From Sambucus nigra (lineage: Eukaryota; Streptophyta; Magnoliopsida; Dipsacales; Adoxaceae), in the NCBI GenBank assembly GCA_949130495.1, contig OX422214.1:251724187-251788186 (forward strand): a DNA stretch of 64,000 nucleotides, written 5' to 3'. Under the pieces are notes generated by a model, which was not told where the DNA came from, ran no database searches, and saw only the letters and a list, made by a program, of their open reading frames with translations. The position numbers were made by a program, and so were the translations under genes. This document shows positions 61,767-64,000 of the stretch, piece by piece (the stretch's first letter is position 1; the number at the start of each line of letters is the position of its first letter).

Positions 61767-63358
61767 TGTTGGGCCCCCAATTTTTAATGTTTCAAAAATA
61801 ATTTCCTTTTAAATGTGGAATAAAGATGGTTTAACACAAAAATTAAATTTTCAAATCTTATTTGATTTTCTTTTCTTAAAAAGATGAAAAATTAAATTAT
61901 ACATAAATTTTAATTTCTAAAAGCAAAATTAAATTTAAACCTACATAAGTGAATTATGATGAACACAAACACACACACTTGAAATTCACTTAAACCAAAT
62001 TAATTTAACCCATGTCCTAGAAATTTGCCTAACATTAATTAATTCAATTTTCAAATTAGGCCAAACCAAATTTTATCAAATTACATTATGTAGACTTGAA
62101 TTAAATTAAATTGAACATTACCCAAATATTAAACGTGCACAAAAATAAACAAGAGAAGTGAATAAAACCATATTTTATCTTTTAATCCTAAGCATGCGTT
62201 CTAGGTGATTTGCAAGATAAAATAAATTTGCAACCACTACGCCGCGATGTACGAGGAAAAACCCACAACAGGAAAAAACCTCGGACGACCCTAGCCTTAA
62301 GTCCACTAAGTATGGAATTTTATAAGTACAAGATAAATGACTTACTCAACCCGAATCGACTCCTTTCAAGCCCCTGACGCATCTTCTAGTACCAACCTCT
62401 GCTTAGTCGAAAATCCCGAAATCCATTGGAACCTTGGAATCCATCAATGAAGCTTTAGGAACTCGTCTACCACACACAATGCCTTTCACCTTATGAGAGC
62501 CAAAACCAAACTTCTTCTTCTTTGAGGGATGTAGAAGTAAACCCAAACTCTTTTCTTCTTAGGTAGAAAAGTGAACCCGATGTTAAACAAATTCCATGAA
62601 AATATATATATATATATATGGTACTTGGAATAAACTAATATGGGTGTAAATAAAAGTGTTTAAGAAGGATTTTCTTAAAAAACAAACACTCTAAACTTGA
62701 ACTTTTTAAGGAGGAATTAAACTCTCAAAAACTCTCTCTAGAAATTGTAGAAGATGAAAAATTACTTTTAAAAAGTTGGTTCCATCACTTATTAATTCAG
62801 GCAAAAGATAATCGGAACAAAAGAGTGGGATAATGGAGAAAAACTGCCAAAAAGTTTTTCTGCCGAAATTATTATTCGAACGAGATCTTCGTTCGAACGA
62901 AGTCTCCTTCAAACGACCTTCTAACGAGGTTTTTGAGGCCAATTGGGAAAAGTCGTTGGCAAACTCATTCGAACGACATTCTCTTTCGAACGAAGTGACA
63001 TAATGTTCATTTTTTCGATTTAAGTCCAAAAAGTTTATTTTAAAATTCTAAAGTAACCTTATGGAAATAAAATTCATTTTAAAATAAAATTACACCCATT
63101 ATTAAATTATTCCAAGTCTCCTACAAATATATAAAAGCATTCATACCTTTGGGAGACTTGAATTATTATGTTGATGACGTGAAAAGATGCACTTGAAACT
63201 CGACAATTATATTCACTTGGAAAGAAGCTGCTACGTCTTCAACTTTACACTTGTCGTAGGCTTGAAAGATACTCAATAATACTATCCTATCACTCAAATA
63301 TTTTTTTCGGAATTGAGCCAAAACTACAAAGGACTGAATTGGAAATTTGTGTCTTACA
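61767..63358 (-). mobile_element. Solo LTR of a diverged Copia relative, 1592 bp
   Basis: TG...CA ends (TGTTGGGCCCCC at the left, GTGTCTTACA at the right) with a perfect TSD ATTAA at 61,762-61,766 and 63,359-63,363. Its body matches the LTR of the nested Copia in the same order (AAGCATGCGTTCT, ACGCCGCGATGTACGAGG, TTCGAACGA cluster) but is clearly diverged. No internal region remains. Short open frames inside are not genes. Confidence 0.93.
62875..62990. repeat. TTCGAA palindrome cluster in the solo LTR
   Basis: TTCGAA cores at 62,875, 62,892, 62,968 and 62,985 (17-bp pairs), with degenerate TTCAAA at 62,908 and TTCTAA at 62,919. Layout resembles the Copia LTR cluster although flanking bases have diverged. 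Confidence 0.85.
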
Positions 63359-64000
63359 ATTAAAAATGAAAACGTAATATTACCAAGGGAGGGAAAGATA
63401 AATTTACTAAATGGTTAATTTTATTTTATAAAGAAAATGGAGTTAATAATTCACGCGATGGTTATTTATTAAATAAGAATAATTATAGATAATCTTTACG
63501 AGGCAGCCAAACGGTAATTTGTGGGGTAATTACCGAAAGAAATTAACTAAATGGTTTAAAGCATCATTTGGAAGATGGAGACTTACATAATTAACTAGAT
63601 GGTTAATTTTATTTTATAAGGGTAAGGAAGTTAATATCTTACGTGATGGTTAATTATTAACTTAGGATAATCATGAGGAAGCTATCGGGTAATTATTAGG
63701 CTAATTACCTTTGCATATGGTAATACGCATTTATATTTTACGTAGACATACCTTTATTCATGGACTGTCCTATCGGTTGGGCTTGTGCATGTTTCGGGCC
63801 GGAGCACATGTCGGTACAGGTGGGCTGGGCATAATGTAGGTTATTATTATTGGTGCAATGTAGTAGTGTCACTCACGAGAGGTAGGCATAGAAGCAAGGA
63901 TCCTTTGTCACCGCTGGGTATGGGCGGTGAACTAGTGTACTGTGTAGGTACTGCCCCACTTGTATGTGTATTGTGATGTCCGTTGTAGATAGGAGACTCT

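Larger units (their letters stand above)
61113..64000 (+). mobile_element. LTR-derived array, unit 5 (type A, truncated by window end)
   Basis: Starts right after TTACA with GTTTGGACATG, as unit 3. Interrupted by the solo Copia LTR at 61,767-63,358. Palindrome cores at 61,592, 61,614, 61,634 and 61,656 keep 22/20/22 spacing. The array continues beyond the window. Confidence 0.85.

Overview
The window is plant nuclear DNA. It is AT-rich and made almost entirely of nested retrotransposon-derived sequence: Copia and Gypsy LTR elements with plant-type gag proteins, a tRNA-iMet primer site, TGTAAxACCCC-type Gypsy LTRs, a Helitron carrying pieces of plant genes, and long TA/CA microsatellites. I find no intact host gene and no tRNA, rRNA or CRISPR. 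It reads as heterochromatic intergenic space of an angiosperm; the species cannot be named from the sequence.

The largest structure is a direct duplication. Bases 1-24,267 recur at 33,190-57,490 with only a few dozen scattered substitutions by eye plus microsatellite length changes. Copy 2 sits in an undisturbed context on both sides. Copy 1 ends abruptly inside a Helitron, where it is fused to the middle of a Gypsy gag. The simplest reading is a tandem duplication with a unit of about 33.2 kb and a single new junction at 24,267/24,268. The left edge lies outside the window.

Layout of each duplicated block: (i) a Gypsy-type solo LTR on the minus strand (complete in copy 2, 31,820-41,175, TSD TATAA); (ii) nested inside it, a 6.73-kb gag-only SIRE/Maximus-like Copia element on the minus strand (680-7410 and 33,869-40,599, TSD GGAAA) with two LTRs, PBS, an array of polypurine tracts and gag split by one stop codon; (iii) a 2-kb AT-rich spacer; (iv) a plus-strand array of about 2.2-kb units derived from the same Gypsy LTR, arranged A-B-A-B-A as a 4.4-kb higher-order repeat, with a 1.15-kb LTR-like insertion in unit 1; (v) in unit 4, a 193-bp foldback MITE next to a minus-strand Helitron that carries subtilase and RNase H-like fragments.

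Between the copies lie a 5'-truncated Tekay/Del-like Gypsy element (24,268-29,751; decayed gag, PPT, 3.74-kb 3' LTR with a 60-bp minisatellite), a 2-kb AT-rich spacer and the start of the copy-2 solo LTR. After copy 2, the Helitron continues to about 60,262, unit 4 resumes, and unit 5 carries a solo Copia-family LTR (61,767-63,358, TSD ATTAA).

The most unusual pattern crosses these families. Each LTR family carries a short cluster of a family-specific palindrome with a central CpG: ATCGAT at about 21-bp spacing, TTCGAA at 16-17 bp, GATCGATC at about 22-27 bp, and AACCGGTT-like words at 12-21 bp. In the Gypsy units the sites keep their 22/20/22 spacing in four separate units.
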